The translations under genes were made by a program, and so were the position numbers. From Allosphingosinicella sp042666435 (GTDB lineage Bacteria > Pseudomonadota > Alphaproteobacteria > Sphingomonadales > Sphingomonadaceae): a stretch of DNA of 64,000 nt. This document shows, piece after piece, positions 1-8,285 of this stretch (position 1 is its first letter; each line of letters starts with the position of its first letter). The notes under the pieces are model-generated. The model was not told where the DNA came from and ran no database searches. It saw only the letters and a program-made list of their open reading frames with translations. The stretch lies in the NCBI RefSeq assembly GCF_042666435.1, contig NZ_JBHTDC010000002.1:434001-498000 (forward strand), given 5' to 3'.

Positions 1-518
1 TGGCGGTGCATCACACTCCGCGGATGACGCTGACCGATCGTGAGCAAGCCTTGCTCCTCCTGCGACGCGTGCATCTTCTTGCCGATCCGGCCCATGAAAT
101 CGTGGTGGCCGCGCACGATGTACGCTCCGATTTCGACCTCGGCTTCGCCCAGGGCCTGGCCACCGATCTGAACATCCCACGGGTGACTGTTCGGACGCTT
201 CGGACAACGGCTGAATGCATATCCTTTTACCGGCAGGTCCGAACGATCATCAGCGTTCGCATGCACCCGATCATTCTGGGCGCGTGCGCCGACGCCTTTT
301 GCGTACCTCTGGAGGGAAGCCGCAAGGTCGCGGATATCGCCCGCCGCCTCGGTGTCGGGCAGTGGCGGATGGAGGACCTCGCCTCTCTTCCGGATGCTGA
401 ATTCCGCGCGGCTCTGGGTCTCGACCGATCGGGACCGCTCGTGGACGCTTCGAAAAGGGAGCGCATGTCGGATCAGGCGCGCGGGATTTTCGCTAATTTG
501 AGAGCAGATTCCCGATGA
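1..518 (+). CDS. Polysaccharide pyruvyl transferase family protein, C-terminal part (cut by window edge)
   Basis: The frame is open to the left edge, so only the C-terminal ~170 residues of a protein usually 350-400 residues long are present. The GTG at position 6 is probably an internal codon. The segment YRQVRTIISVRMHPIILGA followed by PLEGSRKVADIARRLG resembles the end of the pyruvyl transferase fold (PF04230), where the conserved SxRxH motif helps bind donor or acceptor. Such enzymes transfer pyruvate ketal groups from phosphoenolpyruvate to exopolysaccharide sugars in the cytoplasm. The stop overlaps the next start by ATGA, so it is translationally coupled to the glycosyltransferase. Family assignment is moderately sure; substrate unknown. 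Confidence 0.6.
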   Translation, partial: AVHHTPRMTLTDREQALLLLRRVHLLADPAHEIVVAAHDVRSDFDLGFAQGLATDLNIPRVTVRTLRTTAECISFYRQVRTIISVRMHPIILGACADAFCVPLEGSRKVADIARRLGVGQWRMEDLASLPDAEFRAALGLDRSGPLVDASKRERMSDQARGIFANLRADSR

Positions 519-1615
519 CGAGCCGGACGATACCCGATTTGTTGTTCATCGGGCCGCTGCCGCCGCCGGTCCACGGGCAGGCGGCGGCGACGAAGGACAT
601 ACTCGACATGCTCGTGAGCCGCGGACTTCGTGTCGAGGCGATCGACACGGGCGAAGGCCGCATGTCGGGCGCAGCCAGGTCTCGCCGGGCGTCGATCCAG
701 CTGCGCGCCATAAGAACGATCCTGCGTTCGCCGGCGCCGCACCTCTACCTGTCGGTCAACGCCAATCGCGGCATGGCATTGACCGTTCTCCTTTGCCTGG
801 CCGGGCGGATAAGCGGCAAGACGCTGACGCTGCACCATCACGCTTATCACTATATCGCGGAGCATCACTCGATCATGAGCCTGCTCGGCAAGGCCGCTGG
901 CCCGCAAGCCCTGCATCTCGCCCCCTGCCTCGGCATCGGCGCGGATTTGCGGGACCGTTATTCGAGCGTCAGACATATCCAGGGCTACAGCAATGTCGGC
1001 GTCGTCGATAACGTCTTGCGTCCGTCCGCGCGCGCGGATGAACAGCCCGTTCGTCTCGGCCACATGAGCAACCTTACCAAGGCCAAGGGCATTGGAACGA
1101 CCATCGCCGCGTTTCGCGCCATCCGAGCGGCCGGCCGGGAGGTGACGCTGGTGGTGGCGGGTCCTTGTTCGGATTCCTTCGCGAGCGAGGCGATAGCAAG
1201 CGCGGAGCGGGAGTTTGGCGAGGCGTTCACCTATCTTGGCCCCGTCTATGGCGAGGCCAAGCAGCGCTTCTTCGACAGCTTCGATATCTTCGTTTTCCCC
1301 AGCGAGATGGAGACGCAGGGGATTGTCAATCTGGAAGCCATGTCTTGCGGAAAGCCGGTGGTGGCCACGGGCCATTGCTGCATCCCAAGAGACATTGGCC
1401 GCGACGGCGGCCTTGCCGTGGATCCAATGGCCGATTTCGCCCAGGCGTTGCTCGGCTACATTGGAGATTATCTGCAAGATCCGGCCGGCGCGTCCGCACG
1501 GGCCCGCTTGCGCTATGAGGCGCTCCTGGCTGAGCATGAAGGCGAATGCGAGGCGCTGGTCGCGGGATTCCGGGGGGATGGAGCCATGAACACTGACGGG
1601 CGGGGTGCCGGATGA
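515..1615 (+). CDS. Glycosyltransferase family 4 (GT-B fold)
   Basis: This 366-residue protein has the GT-B layout. The N-terminal Rossmann half begins LLFIGPLPPPVHGQA (residues 9-23), a glycine-rich acceptor loop common in polysaccharide glycosyltransferases. The C-terminal half has LGHMSNLTKAKG (181-192) and the E-x7-E motif of retaining GT4 enzymes, E266 and E274 in SEMETQGIVNLEAMSCGKPVVA. It would add a sugar from a nucleotide donor to a lipid-linked oligosaccharide at the inner face of the membrane. It overlaps both neighbours by four bases (ATGA), which marks a tight operon. Donor and acceptor cannot be inferred. Confidence 0.85.
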   Translation: MTSRTIPDLLFIGPLPPPVHGQAAATKDILDMLVSRGLRVEAIDTGEGRMSGAARSRRASIQLRAIRTILRSPAPHLYLSVNANRGMALTVLLCLAGRISGKTLTLHHHAYHYIAEHHSIMSLLGKAAGPQALHLAPCLGIGADLRDRYSSVRHIQGYSNVGVVDNVLRPSARADEQPVRLGHMSNLTKAKGIGTTIAAFRAIRAAGREVTLVVAGPCSDSFASEAIASAEREFGEAFTYLGPVYGEAKQRFFDSFDIFVFPSEMETQGIVNLEAMSCGKPVVATGHCCIPRDIGRDGGLAVDPMADFAQALLGYIGDYLQDPAGASARARLRYEALLAEHEGECEALVAGFRGDGAMNTDGRGAG

Positions 1616-2421
1616 CTCCCGACTTCCTGATCGTGGGCGCGATGAAGGCCGGAACGACGACGCTCTATCACGACCTTTCCGAGCATCCGGACATTTTCCT
1701 TCCAGTGCTGAAGGAGCCGGAGGTCCTCACGACGCTTGAGCGCCTGGACGAGATGCGGGCCTATTATGCCAGGCTCTTTCGCCCGGCGCGGCCCGGTCAG
1801 CTCAAGGGCGAAGCGTCGACGGCGTATACCAAGCGACCGAACAATGAAGGAGTGGCCGAAAAGGCGCGAGCGCTTTGCGGGAATGGTCTCAAGATCATCT
1901 ACATCCGTCGTGATCCAGTCGAGCGGATCCGGAGCCAGTACGAGCATGAGAGGCAGCACGGGACGCTCCACGAGGCCTTCCATATCGCCGTTCGGCTCCA
2001 CCCGCGCCTGATCGATTACAGCCGATATGATTGGCAGATAGAGCCCTGGATCGAGGCGTTCGGCGCCGACAATGTCCTCCAGCTGGAGCTGGAGACCTAT
2101 TCGACCGACCGCGTGCCGACCCTGCGCAGCGTCCTGCGCTTCATCGGCGCCGACCCCGACCGTCTCGCCGCCATAGATGTCAATGCGGTGTCGAACAGCC
2201 GGAAGGAAGCCAAGGCGATCGGCAACCCACTATTGCGCTCGTTCATCCATTCCCGCTTCTACCAGCTGGGCCTGAAGCGGCTGTTCCCGAGAGAGATGCG
2301 CGAAAAGGTCCGACGGGCGCTCCTGCCGGCGCCTCGAACGGAGGCCATCGAGATTGACCCATCGACCCGGGAATATATCCGGGCCGAGCTCCGCGCCGCC
2401 GCGCCGATCCCTTCGAAATGA
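1612..2421 (+). CDS. Sulfotransferase family protein (first of three)
   Basis: The 269-residue protein opens with DFLIVGAMKAGTTTLYHDL. Residues 10-17 (AMKAGTTT) form the 5'-phosphosulfate-binding loop of PAPS-dependent sulfotransferases. KIIYIRRDPVERIRSQYEH (94-112) fits the 3'-phosphate-binding element, with R100 and S108 as the usual contacts. It probably transfers sulfate from PAPS to a sugar hydroxyl. The start ATG overlaps the glycosyltransferase stop, tying it to glycan assembly. The acceptor is unknown. Confidence 0.8.
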   Translation: MTPDFLIVGAMKAGTTTLYHDLSEHPDIFLPVLKEPEVLTTLERLDEMRAYYARLFRPARPGQLKGEASTAYTKRPNNEGVAEKARALCGNGLKIIYIRRDPVERIRSQYEHERQHGTLHEAFHIAVRLHPRLIDYSRYDWQIEPWIEAFGADNVLQLELETYSTDRVPTLRSVLRFIGADPDRLAAIDVNAVSNSRKEAKAIGNPLLRSFIHSRFYQLGLKRLFPREMREKVRRALLPAPRTEAIEIDPSTREYIRAELRAAAPIPSK

Positions 2422-2461
2422 TCGCCGCCGAACTTTTTCCTCCGTCGCCGGAAACATATCG

Positions 2462-3181
2462 ATGAAACCGCTCCTCGAGCTCAAGCTGAGAATCCGAAAC
2501 AACCCCCTCCTCTTCCGGACGTTCTGGACGCGCCACGAACGGCCCTATTGGAAGCGCCGGGTCGTCAGGCCGGGCGACGCCGCCGTCATCGAGGGTTATC
2601 CGCGTTCGGCCAACACCTTCGCGACCTATGCGTTCCTGGAGAGCCAGGAACCCGGCATCAAGTTCGGGAACCACAATCACAGCCCGGCGCAGTTCCTATT
2701 GGCTCGGCGCTACCAAATCCCCGCCATGCTGGTGCTGCGAAATCCGCTGGACGCCGCTTTGTCTCTGATGATTTTCGACGGCGCGATGTCGGCGGAGGAA
2801 GCGCTGCTTCGCTACATCGCCTTCCATCGCCCGCTGCTGCCGATCGCCGACAGCTTCGTTGTCGCGCCGTTCGAGGAGGTGACGACCGATTTCGGGCGCT
2901 CCATCGAACGTCTCAACGCCCGCTTCGGGACCAATTTCGCACCCATTCATCACGACGAGGCGTTCGCGAAGACGGTGATCGACCAGATCGCGGAAAATCG
3001 CGCCAAACGGATCGAGCTCTATCCCCATCTCCTGACCGCCAACCCTCTCAAGACGACGACGCCGACGCCGGAAAAGGAGAAGCGGCGCAAGCAGCTCGTC
3101 GCGGCCTTTGACCACCCTTCCCTGGACGGACTGAAGGCCACGGCGCGCGGCCAGTATGAAAGGCTGATGGCGCGGCCGTGA
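2462..3181 (+). CDS. Sulfotransferase-like protein (second of three, divergent)
   Basis: Read from the ATG at 2462 this is 239 residues. A longer in-frame start near 2354 would overlap the previous gene by 68 bases and is less likely. VIEGYPRSANTFATYAF (42-58) is a variant phosphosulfate-binding loop and MLVLRNPLDAALSLMIF (89-105) fits the 3'-phosphate motif, so a sulfotransferase-type P-loop fold is the best reading. It is shorter and more divergent than its two cluster neighbours, and activity could be lost or aimed at another acceptor. The stop overlaps the next start as GTGA. Confidence 0.6.
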   Translation: MKPLLELKLRIRNNPLLFRTFWTRHERPYWKRRVVRPGDAAVIEGYPRSANTFATYAFLESQEPGIKFGNHNHSPAQFLLARRYQIPAMLVLRNPLDAALSLMIFDGAMSAEEALLRYIAFHRPLLPIADSFVVAPFEEVTTDFGRSIERLNARFGTNFAPIHHDEAFAKTVIDQIAENRAKRIELYPHLLTANPLKTTTPTPEKEKRRKQLVAAFDHPSLDGLKATARGQYERLMARP

Positions 3182-4467
3182 ACGCCATCGCCCCGTTGGC
3201 GGCCCAGTTGAAGGCCAGATTCCGTTCCGGATCGGGTCGGGCGGTTTTATGGTCGTTCGCCGCCGCCGTGGCGGCGCGTCTGGGGCATCTGGTCCTGGCG
3301 GTGCTGCTCGCGCGGCAGCTCGGCCCGACGAGCTACGGCACGTTCACGTTTGCCACCGGCATAGCCATGCTCGCGGGCCAGATGTCGAGCCTCGGCTGGC
3401 CGATCCTGATGAACAGGCTGATGCCCGGTCTCCTGAAGGACCGGAACTGGTCCCGCCTCAAAGGCCTGCGCAATGCGGGCGATGCGGTCGTTATCATTTC
3501 CTCGCTGGTGGTGGCGGCGTTCCTCTACGGGCTCGGCACCGCGCTTTCCGAACTCGAGAACGGGTTCAAGCTGGCGGCGCTGCTGACCGTTCCCCTCGCC
3601 CTCACCTTGCTGAGGCGCCAGCAACTGGCGGCGATGGGCCGTGCCGCTATCGGCCTGATGTTCGATCAGGGTTTCGGCGCGATCGTGCTCGTGATCATCA
3701 TCCTGCTGTGGGGAGCGGTCACGGTGGAGGCCGCCATCGTCCAATATGCCTGCGCCACCGGCATCGGCATCGTGATCACGACCATCCTGTTCCGGCGCGG
3801 CCTGCCGCGGGAGCTGGCGAGCGTGCGGCCCTCCTACGAGTTGCGCGTATGGGCGGCCATGGCCCTGCCGATGATCATCGGACAATCGGCGAAGCTGCTC
3901 ATGCACAAGATCGATATCCTGATGCTGGCGCCGCTTTCCGACTTGCACGAGGTCGGGCTTTACGGCGCCGCCTTCCGGGTCACTTATCTGCTGAGCTTCC
4001 CTCAGGTCGTGCTGATGTCGGTCTTCACCCCTTTGTTCAGCCAGGCCTTCACGAACCGGAACATCAAGGGCGTGCGGCGGATATTGAAGTGGTCGCTCCT
4101 CTTCGCCTGCGTGACGACCGTGCCCGCCGCCGCCGCGATCCTGCTCGTTCCCGAATTGGTCATGGGCGGCGTGTTCGGACCCGAGTTCCGCGAGGCGGCG
4201 CCGACGCTCGCCGTGCTGACGGTGGCTCAACTCGCCGGGACCATCGCGATCCCTTATTCGGCGGTCCTGATGATGGGCGGGCGCGAGCGCGCATTCGGCG
4301 CGTGGAACTTCGGCGCGCTCGGCGCCAACATCCTGCTCTGCTTCCTGCTGATCCCGGCTTACGGCGCCTTGGGAGCCGCCTATGCGACGCTCGTTTCCGC
4401 GCTCTTCCTGATGATCGGTCAGATCCTGCTGAGCCGGCCCTTGCTTTCCCTTCCACGACAGGCCTGA
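3178..4467 (+). CDS. Polysaccharide flippase, Wzx / MATE-like (PST family)
   Basis: A 429-residue polytopic membrane protein with about twelve hydrophobic segments. It begins AVLWSFAAAVAARLGHLVLA and carries the ARQLGPTSYGTFTFATG motif typical of Wzx-type oligosaccharide flippases. It would move undecaprenyl-linked repeat units across the inner membrane before polymerisation. The start is GTG at 3178, overlapping the previous stop (GTGA). A flippase inside the run implies Wzx/Wzy-type export. No polymerase is visible in this part of the locus and it may lie to the left of the window. Confidence 0.85.
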   Translation: MNAIAPLAAQLKARFRSGSGRAVLWSFAAAVAARLGHLVLAVLLARQLGPTSYGTFTFATGIAMLAGQMSSLGWPILMNRLMPGLLKDRNWSRLKGLRNAGDAVVIISSLVVAAFLYGLGTALSELENGFKLAALLTVPLALTLLRRQQLAAMGRAAIGLMFDQGFGAIVLVIIILLWGAVTVEAAIVQYACATGIGIVITTILFRRGLPRELASVRPSYELRVWAAMALPMIIGQSAKLLMHKIDILMLAPLSDLHEVGLYGAAFRVTYLLSFPQVVLMSVFTPLFSQAFTNRNIKGVRRILKWSLLFACVTTVPAAAAILLVPELVMGGVFGPEFREAAPTLAVLTVAQLAGTIAIPYSAVLMMGGRERAFGAWNFGALGANILLCFLLIPAYGALGAAYATLVSALFLMIGQILLSRPLLSLPRQA

Positions 4468-4484
4468 GGCGATAGTCGGTAAAA

Positions 4485-5336
4485 ATGTCCAAGAACTTCG
4501 TCCAGAACGCCCTTCTCCGCCAAAGCCTGCTGACCGCTTATCGTGGATATGCCCGCGCCCAGTTCTGGCGCTCCGGCCCCCGCATCTTCGTCAACAGCAT
4601 CCCCAAGGCCGGGACACATTTGCTGACCGCGGAACTCGAGAAATTCCCACAGCTGCAAAATTCCAGGCTGCACATCGAAGCGCATCGGGTCAACGTCGCC
4701 TCGGACGGCCGTCGCGCCGAGAAATTCCTCATCGACGCGGGGCGCGTGGCGAGTCAGATCGAGACGGTCAGGCCAGGGCAGTTCTTCACCGCGCATCTCA
4801 TGTGGTCGGGCGCGCTGGAGGCAGTGCTTCACGAAAAGAACGTGAAGACGATCGTCATGCTGCGCGATCCCCGCGCGATACTCGTTTCGAGACTCCATTA
4901 TATCAAGGGGCTCAAACGGCACTTCCTGCATGATTTCTTCACCAACGTCCTCGCGAGCGACAAGGAGCGATATCGGGTGTTGATGGAGGGAAGAGACGGT
5001 GATCCCTATATCCGCTCGTTCGTCGACACGGTGGACGGGTTTCTCCCCTGGCTCCAGTCGGCGTCGGTGCTCTGCGTCCGGTTCGAGGATCTGGTCGGCG
5101 AGCGCGGCGGCGGCACCGTCGAGGCGAAGCGCGAAACGTTTCGGCGGATCTGCGATCACACGGGCCTTCCGACCGAGCATGTGGAGGAATATGCCGTCAC
5201 GGCCGCCAAGGCTACGCCCACCCTCCGGGATGGGCGCGCCGACAGCTGGCGAGGCAAGCTTCCGGACGATATCCTGGAAATGGCGACCGAACGTCTCACG
5301 CCTTCCCTCGCACTGATGGGATATCCGCTTTCCTAG
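4485..5336 (+). CDS. Sulfotransferase-like protein (third of three)
   Basis: The 283-residue protein carries FVNSIPKAGTHLLTAEL (35-51), a 5'-phosphosulfate-binding loop, and KTIVMLRDPRAILVSRLHYI (121-140), the 3'-phosphate motif with R127 and S135. VLCVRFEDLVG near residue 200 is another family hallmark. Only 17 bases separate it from the flippase stop, so it is probably co-transcribed. It is not a close copy of the two earlier sulfotransferases, which suggests distinct acceptor positions. The acceptor is unknown. Confidence 0.75.
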   Translation: MSKNFVQNALLRQSLLTAYRGYARAQFWRSGPRIFVNSIPKAGTHLLTAELEKFPQLQNSRLHIEAHRVNVASDGRRAEKFLIDAGRVASQIETVRPGQFFTAHLMWSGALEAVLHEKNVKTIVMLRDPRAILVSRLHYIKGLKRHFLHDFFTNVLASDKERYRVLMEGRDGDPYIRSFVDTVDGFLPWLQSASVLCVRFEDLVGERGGGTVEAKRETFRRICDHTGLPTEHVEEYAVTAAKATPTLRDGRADSWRGKLPDDILEMATERLTPSLALMGYPLS

Positions 5337-5507
5337 GGTATGATGAGTCATGCACGCGAGCGCGGCAGGCGCGAGAGCCCTTCGCGCGGATGCATCACGA
5401 CCTGCCGCGGCCGGATCACCCGGCGAGCCGTTGCCTCCTCGCCATGCTGGACCGCACGCCGGCCATTCAGGTAGACAGGCATCTCGGAACCGAGCGAGAA
5501 AGAGCGG

Positions 5508-6614
5508 ATGTCGGCGCAGAGAGACATGGCGGTGGACGCCACCAAGGGAGCCCTGATCCTTCTCATCATATTGGGGCACAACACGATCATTCTCAGGAAT
5601 GTGGATGGCCTCCGACAATTTTTATACAATTGGCACGTATACGCCTTCTTCCTGGTCGCATTCATGCTCCCTGTGCGTCGATACGACTGGCGGTCGCTGC
5701 TGGACAGGCTAACCCGCTATTATGTCCCGTTTCTGGTTTTCTTTCTGCTCACGACGATACTGGCTCTCGCGGTAGGGGGCCTTCAAACATGGCCCCAGCG
5801 CCTCACGGCGTTCGTCAACGGGTATCTGATCGGGTCGGCCTATTGGACGGAGAGCGCTTCTGGCGCGAGATACTTCTGGTTTCTGCCGGCACTCGCCGGT
5901 TTGACCTTGCTGCGATATGCCGGCCGATGGGCGATCGACGCGAGGGTTCCGCGGGCACTTGTCGCCTTGACGGCGCTAGCCTCGTTCCTCCTCGCCGGCC
6001 TCACCCCGGAGGAGGTCCTGCGCTGGACGCCCTTCGCCCTCCCGATCGCGCTGTATCTCGTGCTGCCCTGTCTCGCGTTCGTCGCCCTGTGGCGATGGCT
6101 CGACCAGGCTTATCAGAAGCAGCCCGGCACCACGCTGGCGGGAGTGGCGGCAACCGCCGCGATTCTGAACGCCATGGCGATCATCAGCGGAAGCACGCTC
6201 ATTCTAGCCTCGCTCCAGGTATACAGCGTCGCTCAACCCGTCGAGCTACTGCTCCACGCCGCAATTCCGATCGTCAATTGCGCGTTCCTGATCCTGCTGT
6301 TCAGAACTGGCGCCGGAGCCAAGGTCTTCGCCTTCTTCGGCAATCATTCGCTGCTGATATTTCTGTCGCACCAGATATTTTTCGTGGCTCTGACGCGGGT
6401 CATGCGCGCCGCGGATGTTCCGCCGTCGCTCGCGGCGGGCCTGGTCGTCTACGGCGTCGTCGTCGCCGGCAGCACGTTGCTGGCTTTCGTGATCGCCGGG
6501 ATCCCCATTCTTCAGCGACTGATCATCCCAAGGACCTGGAACGAGTGGCGCGATACGCTTCATTGGAGGCGTAACACGCGGAAATCGCGAGATTCAGCGG
6601 CGGCGGAGAATTGA
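5508..6614 (+). CDS. Acyltransferase family 3 membrane protein (putative O-acyltransferase)
   Basis: 368 residues with about ten membrane segments. The N-terminus MAVDATKGALILLIILGHN places the conserved histidine (H24) at the end of the first helix, as in Acyl_transf_3 (PF01757) O-acetylases of surface sugars. The ATG at 5508 follows a purine-rich GAGAAAGAG. The 171-base gap before it holds no recognisable gene, so it may have its own promoter. It likely decorates the same glycan with acetyl or succinyl groups. It is the last + strand gene of the polysaccharide block. Confidence 0.75.
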   Translation: MSAQRDMAVDATKGALILLIILGHNTIILRNVDGLRQFLYNWHVYAFFLVAFMLPVRRYDWRSLLDRLTRYYVPFLVFFLLTTILALAVGGLQTWPQRLTAFVNGYLIGSAYWTESASGARYFWFLPALAGLTLLRYAGRWAIDARVPRALVALTALASFLLAGLTPEEVLRWTPFALPIALYLVLPCLAFVALWRWLDQAYQKQPGTTLAGVAATAAILNAMAIISGSTLILASLQVYSVAQPVELLLHAAIPIVNCAFLILLFRTGAGAKVFAFFGNHSLLIFLSHQIFFVALTRVMRAADVPPSLAAGLVVYGVVVAGSTLLAFVIAGIPILQRLIIPRTWNEWRDTLHWRRNTRKSRDSAAAEN

Positions 6615-6639
6615 CAGGCGGACGAAACGATCGGCTAGT
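6611..6639 (+). promoter_or_regulatory. Possible orphan sigma70-type promoter
   Basis: A perfect TTGACA at 6611-6616 is followed after 17 bases by GCTAGT, a weak -10. It points rightwards into the 3' end of the convergent GNAT gene, and no + strand gene follows. It could make an antisense or small RNA, or be a relic. The -10 is poor, so this is tentative. Confidence 0.25.
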
Positions 6640-6671
6640 GTCCTGAATCTAAAGTTCGCTATCGCTTAGAC

Positions 6672-7181
6672 TCAATGTTGCGCGCCCGGCGCCCGCCGCA
6701 TGATGGCATGCGGAATGACATGATCCGTCACCGTGACGGGATCGATCTCGAATCCGAACTTGCGGTAGAAGCGGATCGCCCTTTCATTGTGGCGGATGAC
6801 GTTGAGCCATAGCGGCCTGTCCTCGCCAAGCCAGCCGATTCCAGCCTCCATCAGCGCGCCCGCGACCGATGTGCCGTGGAAGTCGGGATGGACCATCATC
6901 CAGTCGAGCTCGAGGCTGTCGGGAGCGTGGACCGTGGCGATGACGTAACCGGCGAACACATCGCCGACGAAGGTAGCGGCGAATCGCTGATGGTCGTTCG
7001 AGGCCGCGGCAAGGCAGGTCGCGGCGCTGATGGCGACGATCCGCCGGTTGGACGCGATCTGCTCCCCGGTGAGGTCTTCGCGGTAGAAAGTAGCCCGCGT
7101 CGCCGCCTCGGTAAGGGCCGTAATAGCAGCGGCGCCGGCCCGGTCGGCCGCTTGCCGATCGACATAGAGTTCAATTTTCAT
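6672..7181 (-). CDS. GNAT family N-acetyltransferase
   Basis: 169 residues starting at MKIELYVDRQAADRAGAA. The motif A region reads DWMMVHPDFHGTSVAGALMEAG, and motif B reads LWLNVIRHNERAIRFYRKFGFE, both characteristic of acetyl-CoA-binding GNAT enzymes. The substrate is unknown. The reading frame continues upstream across other genes but that part is not coding. It lies just downstream of the Lrp-type regulator on the same strand with an 8-base gap, so the two are probably co-transcribed. Confidence 0.8.
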   Translation of the reverse strand: MKIELYVDRQAADRAGAAAITALTEAATRATFYREDLTGEQIASNRRIVAISAATCLAAASNDHQRFAATFVGDVFAGYVIATVHAPDSLELDWMMVHPDFHGTSVAGALMEAGIGWLGEDRPLWLNVIRHNERAIRFYRKFGFEIDPVTVTDHVIPHAIMRRAPGAQH

Positions 7182-7189
7182 CTTCTTCC

Positions 7190-7612
7190 TCAGCCGAGAT
7201 GGCGTTCCAGCACGATGTGGGTGGAGACGTCCGCCACGCCGGGAACGGCGGCGACGGCGGAACGGACGGCCTCGAGGGCCGCGACACTCTCTCCCTCGAC
7301 GCGCAGGATGAGATCGAGGACGCCGCTGACCGAATGGATTGAGGCGACGGCGGGGATGCACTTGAGCTTCGGCACGACCTCGGCGCAACGCTTCCCGGCT
7401 TCGAAGCGGACCATCAGCCAGGCCGTCTCGCGCGCCGCCGCGGCGCCGCCCTCGGCCAGGGTGAAGCCGGCGATGGCGCCCGACGCCTGGAGCCTGGCGA
7501 GCCGATCCTGGGTGGCGCTGCGGGACAGGCCGAGATCCCGCGCCAGCGCCACCACCGGGCGGCGCGCGTCCCGCTTCAGGAGGGTCAGCAACAGCCTGTC
7601 CTTCTCGTCCAT
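7190..7612 (-). CDS. Lrp/AsnC family transcriptional regulator
   Basis: 140 residues. The N-terminal helix-turn-helix is MDEKDRLLLTLLKRDARRPV...LGLSRSATQDRLARLQASGAI. A C-terminal RAM-type effector domain follows, ending LEAVRSAVAAVPGVADVSTH. The ATG at 7612 matches where the family normally starts; a longer in-frame extension of 26 residues lacks conserved features. It is divergent from the cysteine hydrolase at 7716, separated by ~100 bp, the usual arrangement for a regulator controlling its neighbour. Confidence 0.85.
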   Translation of the reverse strand: MDEKDRLLLTLLKRDARRPVVALARDLGLSRSATQDRLARLQASGAIAGFTLAEGGAAAARETAWLMVRFEAGKRCAEVVPKLKCIPAVASIHSVSGVLDLILRVEGESVAALEAVRSAVAAVPGVADVSTHIVLERHLG

Positions 7613-7715
7613 CCCGATACGCTCCCCCACCGGCATAATGCCGGCCCCGCCGACGTCTTGCCCAATGAAACCGGCGGAAGGAAGGGGCAAGAGGCCTCAA
7701 GACAAGGAGACCGAA

Positions 7716-8285
7716 ATGACACTCGACCTTAGCCGCGCCGTCCTGCTGCCGATCGACATCCAGAAGGGTTTCGACGACCCACACTGGCCGAAAAGGTGGA
7801 ATTCGGATTTCGAGGCCAACGCGCTGGCCGTGCTGGCGCACTGGCGCGCGTCGGGACGGCCGATCATCCATGTCCGCCACGATTCGGCGGAGCCGGGGTC
7901 GCCGTTCGCGCCCGGCCAGCCCGGCAACGACCTCCGCCCCGGCTTCGAGCCGCGCGCCGGCGAGCCCCTGCTGACCAAGAGCGTCAATTCGGCCTTTATC
8001 GGCACGGATCTCGATCTCAGGCTGCGCCGGATGGGCGTGGACACCGTGGTCGCGTTCGGAATGTCGACCGACATGTGCGTTTCGACGACGATCCGCACAG
8101 GCACCAATCTCGGCTGGAAGATGGTGCTGGTGGCCGACGCCTCCGATTGCTTCGACCTGCCCGATGGCAGAGGCAGCACGATCCCGGGCCGGATGGTGCA
8201 CGACGCCCATGTCGCCACCCTCGCCTATGAATTTTGCGACGTGATCGAGACGGCCGACCTGATCGGGCTCCGCGTCGCCGCCTAA
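7716..8285 (+). CDS. Cysteine hydrolase, isochorismatase family
   Basis: 189 residues, preceded by an AAGGAGA ribosome site at 7704-7710. The catalytic triad of the family is visible: D14 in LLPIDIQKGF, K88 in LLTKSVNSAF and C121 in GMSTDMCVSTTIR. Members hydrolyse amides, carbamoyl groups or vinyl ethers in the cytoplasm; the substrate cannot be told. The Lrp-type regulator is divergent and may sense the substrate or product. The stop overlaps that of tgt by four bases (convergent). Confidence 0.85.
   Translation: MTLDLSRAVLLPIDIQKGFDDPHWPKRWNSDFEANALAVLAHWRASGRPIIHVRHDSAEPGSPFAPGQPGNDLRPGFEPRAGEPLLTKSVNSAFIGTDLDLRLRRMGVDTVVAFGMSTDMCVSTTIRTGTNLGWKMVLVADASDCFDLPDGRGSTIPGRMVHDAHVATLAYEFCDVIETADLIGLRVAA

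Noticed and set aside
473..1537. 354-codon frame antisense to the glycosyltransferase
   Set aside because: No recognisable domain; arises from GC-rich third positions of the real gene, as do similar long frames opposite other genes.
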